A stretch of 51,236 bases of DNA from JBCCSZ01 sp039199225. Lineage in GTDB: Bacteria > Bacteroidota > Bacteroidia > Chitinophagales > Saprospiraceae. Below are positions 34,355-42,978 of this stretch, piece after piece. Within the stretch, counting starts at the first letter, position 1. The number at the start of each line of letters is the position of its first letter. The DNA lies in the NCBI GenBank assembly GCA_039199225.1, contig JBCCSZ010000007.1, positions 1 to 51,236 of the forward strand, written 5' to 3'. Below the pieces are notes generated by a model, which saw only the letters and a program-made list of their open reading frames with translations, did not search any database and was not told the origin of the DNA. Both the position numbers and the translations under genes were made by a program.

Positions 34355-35056
34355 ATGATAATGCATAATCTATTATCAAAAGTCAGCATACAGGTAAATA
34401 AATGCATTTTCCTCAAGGACCCACAATCTAGTGATCTGGGACGTAGGATAATTGCAGGTAGTATAGACATGATCGATGAGATGGGCTTCGAAGGTTTTAC
34501 ATTTCGAAAACTCGGAAAAGCCATCAAATCTACGGAAGCGTCAGTATACCGTTACTTCGAAAGCAAGCACAAGTTATTGTTGTACCTAACTTCTTGGTAC
34601 TGGGGATGGATGGAATATCAGTTGGTCTTCAAGTTGACCAACATCGATAGTGCCAAAGAACGCTTGGAGCGATCCATCGTTTTGCTAACGGAAAAGGTGC
34701 AGGAGGACCGAAATTACACGCACGTCAATGAGATCAAACTCAACCGTATTGTAATTGCGGAGTCTTCAAAGGCTTACTTGACGAAAGAAGTGGATCGTGA
34801 AAACAAGGAAGGTGTTTTTGCCGGCTACAAAAAGTTGGTTGCCCGCATAAGTGACATCATCCTCGAGATCGATCCAGCCTACAAATATTCACATATGTTG
34901 GTATCCACAGTGATCGAAGGAGCACACCACCAGCGGTACTTTGCAGAGCATTTGCCTCGCTTAACAGATGTTGTTCAAGGAGAGGATGCCATAATTGAAT
35001 TTTACAAGGAAATGGTTTTTAAAGCCATTAACGGTGGTAATGGTCAGACTGTCTGA
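34355..35056 (+). CDS. TetR/AcrR-family transcriptional regulator
   Basis: A 233-residue protein. After a ~25-residue lead, the TetR DNA-binding domain runs over about residues 28-75: LGRRIIAGSIDMIDEMGFEG (helix 1), FTFRKLGKAIKSTEASVYRY (HTH) and FESKHKLLLYL (helix 4 start). The C-terminal ligand domain is all-helical with no family signature I know. An in-frame ATG at 34361 is an alternative start. The following SulP anion-transporter gene, 440 bp downstream, is the nearest candidate target, though self-control is equally likely. A perfect 15-bp palindrome overlaps the stop codon. Confidence 0.85.
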   Translation: MIMHNLLSKVSIQVNKCIFLKDPQSSDLGRRIIAGSIDMIDEMGFEGFTFRKLGKAIKSTEASVYRYFESKHKLLLYLTSWYWGWMEYQLVFKLTNIDSAKERLERSIVLLTEKVQEDRNYTHVNEIKLNRIVIAESSKAYLTKEVDRENKEGVFAGYKKLVARISDIILEIDPAYKYSHMLVSTVIEGAHHQRYFAEHLPRLTDVVQGEDAIIEFYKEMVFKAINGGNGQTV

Positions 35057-35057
35057 C
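35043..35057. repeat. Perfect palindrome GTCAGAC-T-GTCTGAC at the TetR stop codon
   Basis: Arms 35043-35049 and 35051-35057 around a single T. There is no T-run after it, so it is not a standard terminator. The size and symmetry suit a TetR-type operator, which is inference. Confidence 0.4.
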
Positions 35058-35096
35058 AGAACCGAACCAATTACGAAATAATATGTTTTCACTTGT

Positions 35097-35136
35097 ACTT
35101 GAGTAAATTTTTTCTTTTCAAAGAACTTATTCAAGT
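35097..35136. repeat. Inverted repeat in the TetR-SulP gap
   Basis: ACTTGAGTAA (35097-35106) and TTATTCAAGT (35127-35136) pair over ten bases with one G-T pair. The arms enclose a T-rich 20-base loop, in the 440-bp region before sulP that otherwise holds no gene. It could be a terminator for the TetR gene or an operator. Nothing else in the gap is recognisable. Confidence 0.35.
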
Positions 35137-35498
35137 AAAATATTTAAGAATTTTCGACTTTGGTTAACGCCATTGTCTTTCAATAGAAAATCTCTTTCTT
35201 TTAATAAAGTAGCTGTATTGGCACTTTCATGTTGCACTCAGAAAGGAGCCAAACACTAGCAACAGCTACAGAACAGCACATTCTATTTATTTAGAGGTCG
35301 CACTGAGCTTTGGTATTTTAGGCTAACCACAACGTTTTTTAATTTTTATATACGGATTTAATGTCTGCATAATAAGCTACTTATGAGCTTGTTGAGACGA
35401 TTATCTCCGACAACTGTCAGCAGCATTTGCAGGCTGAAAGATTATAAGACATTTTCTTTACAAAATACCCTGTCAGCGGGGTGCAAACATTTAGTGCA

Positions 35499-37154
35499 AT
35501 GAGTTCTCAAAAGAAAGAAGGATTATTTTCAAACTTGCAATACGACTTGCCTGCTAGTATCGTCGTATTCTTGGTAGCGGTTCCCCTCTGTTTGGGTATC
35601 GCTTTGGCATCGGGCGCGCCCCTCTTTTCCGGTATTATCGCCGGTATGGTCGGTGGTATCGTTGTTGCCTTACTCAGTGGATCGCCCCTTGGGGTGAGTG
35701 GACCAGCCGCCGGTTTGGCTGTCATCGTATTGACATCCATTCAAGAATTGGGGGCATTCGAAACGTTTTTGCTAGCGGTCGTTTTGGCTGGTATCATTCA
35801 GTTGATCCTCGGCTTTCTGAAGGCCGGTGTTATTGGATATTACTTTCCATCCTCTGTCATCAAAGGTATGTTATCAGGGATTGGAATCATCATCATACTA
35901 AAGCAGATTCCTCATGCTTTTGGTTATGACAAAGACCCGGAGGGCGATTTTGCCTTCAATCAGGTCGACGGTCACAATACCTTTAGCGAGTTGAGTTACA
36001 TGGTGGACTATATCAGTCCGGGCGCGTTGATCATCGCCGCAGTATCTCTGGGAATTCTGATCCTGTGGGAGCAGCCCTTTATGAAGAAGTTGCCGACTTC
36101 CCGACTTATTCAGGGACCGTTGGTAGCTGTGATCGCAGGAATTACAATGGGTGTTGTGTTTGCTGGAATGGATGGCTACGCACTTAAGCCAGACCAGATG
36201 GTGAGCATCCCTGTGGCGGATTCTCTTGCAGGATTCTTCGGTCAGTTCACCCTGCCCGACTTTACCCAGCTGGGTAATCCACGGGTCTATGTGATTGCAA
36301 TGACCATCGCGGTTGTTGCCAGTTTGGAAACATTACTTTGCGTAGAGGCAACCGATAAACTCGATCCACAAAAGCGCATAACACCTACGAATCGAGAGCT
36401 AACCGCCCAAGGAGTTGGTAACATCATATCTGGACTTATTGGTGGACTTCCACTGACACAAGTAATTGTACGTAGTTCTGCGAATATCCAGTCTGGTGGT
36501 AAAACAAAGGCTTCTGCCTTTTTCCACGGAATTTTGATCCTGGTTTGTGCCATGGCCATTCCAAGTTTCTTAAACATGATTCCGTTGGCGAGTTTGGCAG
36601 CCATCCTGCTACTTGTTGGCTACAAATTGGCTAAGCCAGCATTGTTCCGCCAAATGTACGGCAAGGGTCGGGCTCAGTTTATCCCATTCATTGTAACCAT
36701 CTTGGGGATTGTATTTACAGACCTTTTAACAGGTATTGGTTTGGGTATGGTCGTGGCAGTTTTCCACATCCTATGGAACAATTACAAAGTACCTTACCAC
36801 TTCAATCCGGAGGATTATGTAAAGGGACAACCTGTACGTATCGAGCTGTCAGAAGATGTGAGTTTCCTCAACAAGGCGAGCATCCAGCGTACGTTGGATC
36901 AGTTGCCAGACGACTCTCATGTAATCATTGATGCAGCCAAAGCGCGTACAATTCATCCCGATATCATGGACATTTTCGAGGATTTTGAAGAAAATGCTAA
37001 AACGCGCAACATAAAAGTAGAGTTGCTGGGTCTCAACGATGGTGAGGCAGTCGCCTACGATCCGGTCAACCAGTTCCGACAAGTTGTGATGGGTGTTCCG
37101 ATCAAGGATAAAAAGTCCTCTATTGAAGTTCTAGCCAACGGCAAACAGCCCTAA
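35499..37154 (+). CDS. SulP-family inorganic anion transporter with STAS domain
   Basis: 551 residues from ATG 35499; an in-frame GTG at 35481 is less likely. The transmembrane domain (about residues 20-420, 10-14 helices) has the SulP signatures ASIVVFLVAVPLCLGIALAS and GSPLGVSGPAAGLAVIVLTS, then ETLLCVEATDKLDP and NRELTAQGVGNIISGLIGG. The C-terminal STAS domain (~430-540) includes FLNKASIQRTLDQLPDDSHV and IIDAAKARTIHPDIMDIFED. It moves sulfate, bicarbonate or another anion across the inner membrane; no carbonic anhydrase gene is next to it, so the substrate is undecided. A strong terminator follows. Confidence 0.92.
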   Translation: MSSQKKEGLFSNLQYDLPASIVVFLVAVPLCLGIALASGAPLFSGIIAGMVGGIVVALLSGSPLGVSGPAAGLAVIVLTSIQELGAFETFLLAVVLAGIIQLILGFLKAGVIGYYFPSSVIKGMLSGIGIIIILKQIPHAFGYDKDPEGDFAFNQVDGHNTFSELSYMVDYISPGALIIAAVSLGILILWEQPFMKKLPTSRLIQGPLVAVIAGITMGVVFAGMDGYALKPDQMVSIPVADSLAGFFGQFTLPDFTQLGNPRVYVIAMTIAVVASLETLLCVEATDKLDPQKRITPTNRELTAQGVGNIISGLIGGLPLTQVIVRSSANIQSGGKTKASAFFHGILILVCAMAIPSFLNMIPLASLAAILLLVGYKLAKPALFRQMYGKGRAQFIPFIVTILGIVFTDLLTGIGLGMVVAVFHILWNNYKVPYHFNPEDYVKGQPVRIELSEDVSFLNKASIQRTLDQLPDDSHVIIDAAKARTIHPDIMDIFEDFEENAKTRNIKVELLGLNDGEAVAYDPVNQFRQVVMGVPIKDKKSSIEVLANGKQP

Positions 37155-37267
37155 GAGCGGCTGTGGCTGAAAAGATATAAACCTGTAGATGCGGTGTCCT
37201 TATTTGTCAGCGCCGCTCTCCAGAAAGAAGTACAGAAAGTCTTATTTTCTTAATGCTGACAATTCCG

Positions 37268-37313
37268 TTCCCGCCCTCCAGCCGCCCGGCAAGGAGAGGC
37301 GGGAAACTTTTTT
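37268..37313 (+). terminator. Intrinsic terminator of sulP
   Basis: Long stem TTCCCGCCCTCC (37268-37279) / GGAG-A-GGCGGGAA (37293-37305, one bulge) followed by seven T. It is the most GC-rich hairpin in the window. A TAATTTTG at 37314-37321 right after it may serve as the -7 element of the next gene. Confidence 0.85.
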
Positions 37314-37343
37314 TAATTTTGCGCTGGATCAAACCTGCCATAC

Positions 37344-38597
37344 ATGCAACAGCCTCAGCTGTTTTACGAATCGTTAGTAGAGTTGGAATTGTTGACCTTT
37401 TTTGGTTATTGGCAAATTCTAACAGGCTTCTTTGCTTTTGTCGCATTGCTGGGGATTTGGTGGCACATCGGGCGCAAGCAAAAAGACTTTGGACAGGTCT
37501 GGCTGGCCCTGTCTGTTTTGTGTTGGAGTTTTTCTGGCAGTGTAGAGGTGTATTTTGCCAATCAGACAAATCAGGAGGTGGAGGTTGTTCAAAAGGCGCT
37601 GGACGCCGAGTTGGCAAACATGGATGGTGCTCGCCTGGAAGATGGAGGCTTTACAGCTGCTCTCGACAAACTAGAAGCCCGCAAAGCAAAGCAGAAAACC
37701 CTACTGGATGGTCTGCGGAGTATTCTTTCTCTGCTCAATAGCCTATTCATTTTGATGGCCTTGCCAACCTTTCGGCACATCCCCAAACCCATTGAATTTC
37801 TCTTGCAATCCAAGGCGTGGTTTCCCTTTATTTTCCTGGCTTTTCTCATCTGCTTCTTAGCCATCCTAAGCACTTTTGCTGCTGGGCCATCGCATTTTAC
37901 TGTCGTATTGGATGTCATTTATGCACTAGTGCCAACGCTGCCATTTTTGGGCTGGATACTTTGGGAGTCCTTCGATAAGCGAGGTTTGAAAATCCTGGCC
38001 TGGCTGTCCGTGCTGTGCATCGCTTTTACGACAGTGGCTCAACTGTATAAGCTTTATGCGGACGATCCCATATTGATTTTGATGGCTGCGGTTTTCAAGA
38101 CCTCTCTCATTATGATCTTCTTTGCGTTGGCCTTGAGTTGGGTCAAGGAGTTATCGGAGTTTGTCGTACCTCAGCCTGGTCATTTGTATCTGTATTTCGA
38201 CCGCCACAAATCGGCCAGCGGTAAAGTGGTTCATATCATTCGACTCAAAGGCTTGCCTTGGCCGGCTGAATTGCCGCTCACCTTGACCCGTAGCCCTTTT
38301 AATTTGCTCCTAAAATTTGCGCAACACAAGCAACAGGAGGCGGATGGCTGGTTGGAGATAAAGCCGAAGAAGGGCAGCCGGAATGGCAAGGAATACGACA
38401 TCCAGGATCACAACCAACTCATCCGATTGTTGAGTAGTCTGCTGGACGAAGTTGCTCGGCAACAAGGAGGCACCTCCCTGGATAGAAAGCAGCTCAAGGA
38501 AGTCCTTTTTGAATCTTCGCCCGAGCGTGAGCGCCTCATTCGCCTACGCATCCCTCCCGTAAACCTCCACATCCCCAATGCCTTGAAGGATTTGTAA
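37344..38597 (+). CDS. Multi-pass membrane protein of unknown function
   Basis: A 417-residue protein that I cannot assign to a family. About seven TM helices are visible: near residues 18-40 (YWQILTGFFAFVALLGIWW), 50-66, 122-140, 150-178, 182-203, 210-228 and 237-262. Between helices 2 and 3 lies a charged helical segment (residues ~75-115, EVVQKALDAELANMDGARLE). The last ~145 residues are soluble: a beta-rich part (GHLYLYFDRHKSASGKVVHI), a basic stretch with KPKKGSRNGKEYD, and a helical end. The layout of membrane sensor plus cytosolic output suggests signalling, but no kinase, cyclase or HTH motif is visible. It is flanked by a terminator on the left and a symporter gene in the same direction. 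Confidence 0.75.
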   Translation: MQQPQLFYESLVELELLTFFGYWQILTGFFAFVALLGIWWHIGRKQKDFGQVWLALSVLCWSFSGSVEVYFANQTNQEVEVVQKALDAELANMDGARLEDGGFTAALDKLEARKAKQKTLLDGLRSILSLLNSLFILMALPTFRHIPKPIEFLLQSKAWFPFIFLAFLICFLAILSTFAAGPSHFTVVLDVIYALVPTLPFLGWILWESFDKRGLKILAWLSVLCIAFTTVAQLYKLYADDPILILMAAVFKTSLIMIFFALALSWVKELSEFVVPQPGHLYLYFDRHKSASGKVVHIIRLKGLPWPAELPLTLTRSPFNLLLKFAQHKQQEADGWLEIKPKKGSRNGKEYDIQDHNQLIRLLSSLLDEVARQQGGTSLDRKQLKEVLFESSPERERLIRLRIPPVNLHIPNALKDL

Positions 38598-38768
38598 GTT
38601 CTTGTAAATCAGTGATGTCGCTTACCGACCATTTTTTGTCAGTAGTATTTTGAATCCCTTTTTCCGACTTTTTTGGGATTCCTTCTGACCCCATTTTGGG
38701 CTTGTTTTATCGAAAGACACTTTTGTCGGGTAAATCTTTTTGATCGCTCCCACAAATCCTTTCTAACG

Positions 38769-40436
38769 ATGGAACAATTGATACTTCTTTTTCTTGATCC
38801 CTTTCGCAATGTACTCGAATACGTCCTTATGATCAGCCTTTTGGGGGCAGGGCTCTGGTTGAGTATTCGACTGGGCTTCTTGCAATTCAGGCGCCTGCGG
38901 CATGGCATTGCGGTGGTCAGAGGAGATTTTGACGATCCGGATGCGCCGGGGGATATGACCCATTTTCAGGCTTTGACGACGGCCCTTTCAGCCACTGTTG
39001 GGATTGGCAATATTGCGGGTGTGGCTTTGGCCATTCACTGGGGTGGCCCGGGCGCCATTTTCTGGATGTGGGTAACGGCCATACTTGGGATGGCGACCAA
39101 ATTTTCGGAGGTTAGCCTGGCGCAGCGCTTTCGGGTCGAGATGCCAGATACCGATGGGAAATCTGGGACGGTATCGGGTGGCCCAATGCACTACATTGAG
39201 CAAGGGCTGGGAAAGAAGTGGCGGCCATTGGCTTTGTTTTTTGCCTTTGCCCTTATTTTGGCTGCCTTTGTTTCGGGAAATGCCATACAAGCCAATACCA
39301 TTTCCGATCTGATGCATACCGTCTTTGGATTGTCGCCTTGGATCAGTGGTTGTGTTACAGCGGCTGTTGTCGGCTTGGTTATCATCGGAGGTATCTCGCG
39401 CATTGGTCGGGTGACCAGCTACTTGGCACCTTCCATGGCTGCCATTTACGTTTTGGGAGGAATCACCGTCATTGTTCTGAATGCTGGAGAAATTTTGCCA
39501 TCGATTCAGCTTATTTTTACAGAAGCTTTCAATCCAACTGCTGGCGTGGCTGGGACTGGAACAGGCGTATTTCTGCAAACCCTGCTTTGGGGTGTCCGCA
39601 GGGGCTTGTTTTCCAATGAGGCTGGACAAGGCTCTGCGCCCATTGCCCACTCAGCTGCTAAGACCGATGAGCCCGTTTCGGAAGGGGTTGTCGCCCTGTT
39701 GGAACCCTTTATTGATACCATCTTGATTTGTAGCATCACTGCCTTGGTCATTTTAACGACAGGGGTATGGAAGCAAACGACCCCCACTACGCTGGCGCTA
39801 TCTTCCGGCGACATCAGCTTTGTGCAACAAACCGATCAAGGCTTCGAAGCTGTTGATCCTGACTTTCCCTTGGAGCTAAACATTCAAAATGGGATACAAC
39901 AAGAGGGGGCTACAGTTTTATTGGCCTGGCACGAAGTGGCGATTGAAACTTTTTACGTGGATGCGGCTCGCACGGAATTGTTCAGTGGTAAAATCCGCTT
40001 CCCGGAGAGCGGGGGAGTGGCTGTTGCTATGGGAGCGGATGGAAAAGAGACAACGCAACTGCATGGTCAGGCAGTGGAAAACGGCGCTCCACTGACCATG
40101 TGGGCTTATGCAGAGGGCCTGGGATCGTTTGGAATTTATTTGGTGGTCTTCTGTGTACTGCTTTTTGGCATCTCCACAGCCATCTCCTGGAGCTATTATG
40201 GCGACCGTTGTGCAATTTATCTGTTTGGCACAAAGGCGATTTTACCCTACCGAGTCATCTACGTTGGGATGCATTTCTTGGGGGCTATTCTTTCTTTGGA
40301 AGTTGTTTGGGACCTGGGGGATATGGCCATGTCATTGGGAACCATCCCTAATGTTATAGCCCTTATATTGTTATCGGGAGTTGTCCGCAAGATGAGCCAG
40401 GAATATTTTTCGAAGCTACCCAAGAAGAAGGCATAA
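38769..40436 (+). CDS. Alanine/glycine:cation symporter (AGCS family) with a large extra loop
   Basis: 555 residues from ATG 38769 (MEQLILLFLDPFRNVLEYVL); an upstream TTG start is rejected because it adds an unrelated 32-residue leader. AGCS signatures: GDFDDPDAPGDMTHFQALTT, LSATVGIGNIAGVALAIHWG, GPGAIFWMWVTAILGMATKF and GVRRGLFSNEAGQGSAPIAH. The protein imports alanine or glycine with Na+. Between GVWK (about residue 336) and GLGSFGIYLVVF (about 448) lies a mainly extracytoplasmic, beta-rich insertion of some 80-110 residues, where classical AGCS proteins have about 20. That makes it longer than the usual 450-490 residues. The last helices (ISTAISWSYYGDR) are normal. A terminator follows. 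Confidence 0.9.
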   Translation: MEQLILLFLDPFRNVLEYVLMISLLGAGLWLSIRLGFLQFRRLRHGIAVVRGDFDDPDAPGDMTHFQALTTALSATVGIGNIAGVALAIHWGGPGAIFWMWVTAILGMATKFSEVSLAQRFRVEMPDTDGKSGTVSGGPMHYIEQGLGKKWRPLALFFAFALILAAFVSGNAIQANTISDLMHTVFGLSPWISGCVTAAVVGLVIIGGISRIGRVTSYLAPSMAAIYVLGGITVIVLNAGEILPSIQLIFTEAFNPTAGVAGTGTGVFLQTLLWGVRRGLFSNEAGQGSAPIAHSAAKTDEPVSEGVVALLEPFIDTILICSITALVILTTGVWKQTTPTTLALSSGDISFVQQTDQGFEAVDPDFPLELNIQNGIQQEGATVLLAWHEVAIETFYVDAARTELFSGKIRFPESGGVAVAMGADGKETTQLHGQAVENGAPLTMWAYAEGLGSFGIYLVVFCVLLFGISTAISWSYYGDRCAIYLFGTKAILPYRVIYVGMHFLGAILSLEVVWDLGDMAMSLGTIPNVIALILLSGVVRKMSQEYFSKLPKKKA

Positions 40437-40463
40437 ATTTTAAGAGCGTGAATCACAATAGAG

Positions 40464-40494
40464 AGGTAATGGCGAAAAGCTATTGCCTTTTTTT
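40464..40494 (+). terminator. Intrinsic terminator of the symporter gene
   Basis: Stem AGGTAATGGC (40464-40473) / GCTATTGCCT (40479-40488) with two G-T pairs, then seven T. It lies 28 bp after the stop. Confidence 0.75.
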
Positions 40495-40518
40495 AATGTA
40501 ATAACAGACGCCTTCGCA

Positions 40519-40722
40519 TCATCTCAGTACCCTTTTGTACCAGTAGACAATGTTGCTTAGGTGTTGGTGGCCATACAGCTCGATAAATTTTCGCGTTTCA
40601 GGATGATTCATATTTTCATAGACACCCAATCTTTCTTTGGCAAACGACTTCGTCAACTTGATTTTGCAATCGTTGACAATACAATTTTTCCATTCTTCAA
40701 AAGTTTGTGGCACCATTTCCAA
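40519..40722 (-). CDS. Small conserved cytosolic protein of unknown function
   Basis: A 67-residue protein without signal or membrane segment. The order TFEEWKNCIVNDCKIKLT, SFAKERLGVYEN, ETRKFIELYGHQHLSNIVYW is a pattern I have seen in many small Bacteroidota proteins, but no function is known. Two Cys (14 and 19, ordered C-x4-C) could bind metal. It has its own canonical promoter 50 bases upstream, and the convergent AGCS terminator lies after its stop. An internal ATG at 40716 is an alternative start. Confidence 0.7.
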   Translation of the reverse strand: MEMVPQTFEEWKNCIVNDCKIKLTKSFAKERLGVYENMNHPETRKFIELYGHQHLSNIVYWYKRVLR

Positions 40723-40773
40723 AGATTTAGAGTTTAAGGAGCGACTGTTTTAGTGATTCAGTCATCGTTATTG

Positions 40774-40803
40774 CAAAGATAAGCAAATTCGCCATAAGCG
40801 CAA
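40774..40803 (-). promoter_or_regulatory. Canonical Bacteroidota promoter of the 67-residue gene
   Basis: On the minus strand: TTG (complement of 40801-40803), exactly 19 bases, then TATCTTTG (complement of 40774-40781), a full match to TTG-N19-TANNTTTG. Transcription would begin near 40767, about 45 bases before the ATG. Confidence 0.7.
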
Positions 40804-40979
40804 CCAAGTTGCAATAAGCGTTTAGGTGGAAGGTCGCTTAGTGCAAGGGATTGGTCAAAGGCCAGCGCTACAGGGCAGTTGACAAGTGGCTTATCTTGCC
40901 GCGGAGAGGGTTGAAAAAAATTATAAAAAAACTTAGGAAACTGCAGAACTTATTAAAGTTTCCGGCGTTTTTGGTGGAG

Positions 40980-41582
40980 ATGGAAGCAAGAAAAAAAGTA
41001 TTGAACCAAGCAGAAATGATGTTCATGCGCTATGGTATCAAAAGTGTTACCATGGATGATATAGCGCGAGATTTAGGTATGTCAAAAAAGACATTGTATC
41101 AATTTGTTAGCAACAAAGCTGATTTGATTCAACAAATTTTTGCCAAGCTCATCGAGTCGGAGAAGGAAGCCATTCATTCGATTGTTGAGAATGCAGGAAA
41201 TGCCGTTGAGGAAATCCTTAACATTGGTAAGTACATCTTACAGCAACTTCGTTCGATATCCCCACGAACGCTATACGATTTACATAAGTATTATCGCGAC
41301 AGTTGGGAGTTGATCCAAGCCTTGCACCAGAAACATGTCTACTTTGTCATTAAAAACAACCTAGATCGAGGTATCGAAGAGGGTTTGTATCGCTCAGATA
41401 TAGACTCGGATATCGTCGCGAAGCTGTATATCGGCAAAACATCCTCGGTGGTAGATGAAGATCTATTTCCGTTGCGCAAGTACAACAAAGAAACACTCTT
41501 TAAGGAGTTTATTAAGTATCACTTACATGGGGTTGCCTCCCAAAAAGGACTAAAGCTATTAGATAAGTATTCTGGTAAATGA
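40980..41582 (+). CDS. TetR/AcrR-family regulator of the efflux operon
   Basis: 200 residues from ATG 40980 (MEARKKVLNQAEMMFMRYGI); the frame is open further upstream but with a leader that does not fit the family. The HTH domain covers residues ~5-50: FMRYGIKSVTMDDIARDLGM and SKKTLYQFVSNKADLIQQIF. The C-terminal all-helical domain (LRSISPRTLYDLHKYYRDSW) resembles regulators of RND pumps in Bacteroidota. The stop is 6 bp before the TolC-family gene, so it heads the operon and probably represses it. The region before the gene has partial repeats (AAGCGCAACC, AATAAGCG, GTCGCTTAGTGC) that may be operator sites. Confidence 0.88.
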   Translation: MEARKKVLNQAEMMFMRYGIKSVTMDDIARDLGMSKKTLYQFVSNKADLIQQIFAKLIESEKEAIHSIVENAGNAVEEILNIGKYILQQLRSISPRTLYDLHKYYRDSWELIQALHQKHVYFVIKNNLDRGIEEGLYRSDIDSDIVAKLYIGKTSSVVDEDLFPLRKYNKETLFKEFIKYHLHGVASQKGLKLLDKYSGK

Positions 41583-41588
41583 GTCGTT

Positions 41589-42947
41589 ATGAGAAACTTC
41601 GTTTTTATTTTTGCGCTCCTGTCGTGCTGGCAGGGCAATGGTCTGCTGGCCCAAGAGGATAAGACCACGCTCAGCCTGGCGGAAGCCTTCAATTACGCAA
41701 AGGAACACGATCTGACCCTGGCCAACGCCCGGATGAACATCGACGATGCCGAAGAGCAGATCATTGAAAGCCGTGCCATCGGCCTACCCAAACTGGATGG
41801 ATCGGTCAAGTATCAACACTTTTTTGAGGTACCTACCTCCGTACTGCCGGAAGCATTTGACGAGATTGTCAAGGCAGGAAACAACGGCATGTTGCCGGAG
41901 GGTTACACCCGCCAAGCACAATTTGCCCTCCGAAACAATTTCGACATGGGGCTCAACCTGAACAGCTTGATTGTCGATGGGTCCTACCTCAAGGCGCTCA
42001 AAGCTGCTAGGGTTTACCGCGACTATGTGGGTCAGGAATTAATCACCGAAGAAAGAAAGCTATACAACAAGGTTCGCGAAGCTTATCTGCCACCTTTGAT
42101 TGTCCAGGAGAGTATGAAAATGCTTGATAAGAATATTACAAATCTGGAAAAAATGCTCGATGAAACCCAGAAGACCTATGATGCCGGCTTTGTGGAGCAA
42201 TTGGATGTCGATCGCCTCGAACTGTCGCTGGCCAACCTTCGGACCGAACGCAAAAATCTGAGCCGCCAGCTGCAACTGACCCTCAACTTTTTGGAATTTA
42301 CCATTGGCTTTCCACAGGATGAAGAATTGGTGATTTCCGATAACATCGAGTCATTGCTCCAAGAGGCGACTGGCGAGGAGCTTACAGAAGCACCAAACTA
42401 CTACAACCGTCCCGAGTATAAACTTGCAGAGATGGGCATCCAACTCAACGAAATCAATGTGGATGTCATCAAAGCTGGTTACCTGCCCAGTTTGAATGGT
42501 TTTGCTTCTTACAGCTATTCCTATCAGGGCAATCAACTTTTTCACGAAGATGGTTTTTGGTTTCCAACCGCTTTGGTTGGCGTTCAGCTCAACGTGCCGA
42601 TATTCGATGGCTTTGAAAAAAAGGCCAAAGCACAGCGGGCTCGACTCCAATTGGCGATGGCTCGCAACCAAAAACGCATGCTCGAACAGGCCATCGACCT
42701 GGAAGTGACCAACGCCCGGGAAAGCTATCTCAATGCCAAAGACCAAGTAGCCAGCCAAGATAAAAATGTTGCCTTGGCAGAGCGAATTTTCAGTACCACC
42801 CAGATCAAGTACCGCGAAGGGGTAGGCTCCAGTATTGAAGTGACACAAGCGGAACAAAGCCTCTATCAGGCTCAACAAAATCGTATACAAGCCCTATACG
42901 ACTTATTGAATGCCAAGGCCCAACTGGATGAAGCACTTGGCAATTAA
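41589..42947 (+). CDS. TolC-family outer-membrane efflux protein
   Basis: A 452-residue protein with a signal peptide (residues ~1-21, ending NGLLAQ). The two-fold repeat of long helices and short strands is clear: LSLAEAFNYAKEHDLTLANA starts the first half, and YKLAEMGIQLNEINVDVIKA followed by GYLPSLNGFASYSYSY starts the second. The helical parts have LDVDRLELSLANLRTERKNL and VTQAEQSLYQAQQNRIQALY, typical of the tunnel coiled coils. It forms the outer-membrane exit channel for the RND pump encoded two genes on. It overlaps nothing; the adaptor start follows 31 bp after the stop. Confidence 0.92.
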   Translation: MRNFVFIFALLSCWQGNGLLAQEDKTTLSLAEAFNYAKEHDLTLANARMNIDDAEEQIIESRAIGLPKLDGSVKYQHFFEVPTSVLPEAFDEIVKAGNNGMLPEGYTRQAQFALRNNFDMGLNLNSLIVDGSYLKALKAARVYRDYVGQELITEERKLYNKVREAYLPPLIVQESMKMLDKNITNLEKMLDETQKTYDAGFVEQLDVDRLELSLANLRTERKNLSRQLQLTLNFLEFTIGFPQDEELVISDNIESLLQEATGEELTEAPNYYNRPEYKLAEMGIQLNEINVDVIKAGYLPSLNGFASYSYSYQGNQLFHEDGFWFPTALVGVQLNVPIFDGFEKKAKAQRARLQLAMARNQKRMLEQAIDLEVTNARESYLNAKDQVASQDKNVALAERIFSTTQIKYREGVGSSIEVTQAEQSLYQAQQNRIQALYDLLNAKAQLDEALGN

Positions 42948-42978
42948 TCGAAATAACCACCATAACAAAATATTCGTC

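Noticed and set aside
40851..40979. Longer N-terminus of the efflux TetR regulator
   Set aside because: The 43 extra residues are basic and unlike the family, whereas ATG 40980 starts exactly where TetR proteins usually begin.
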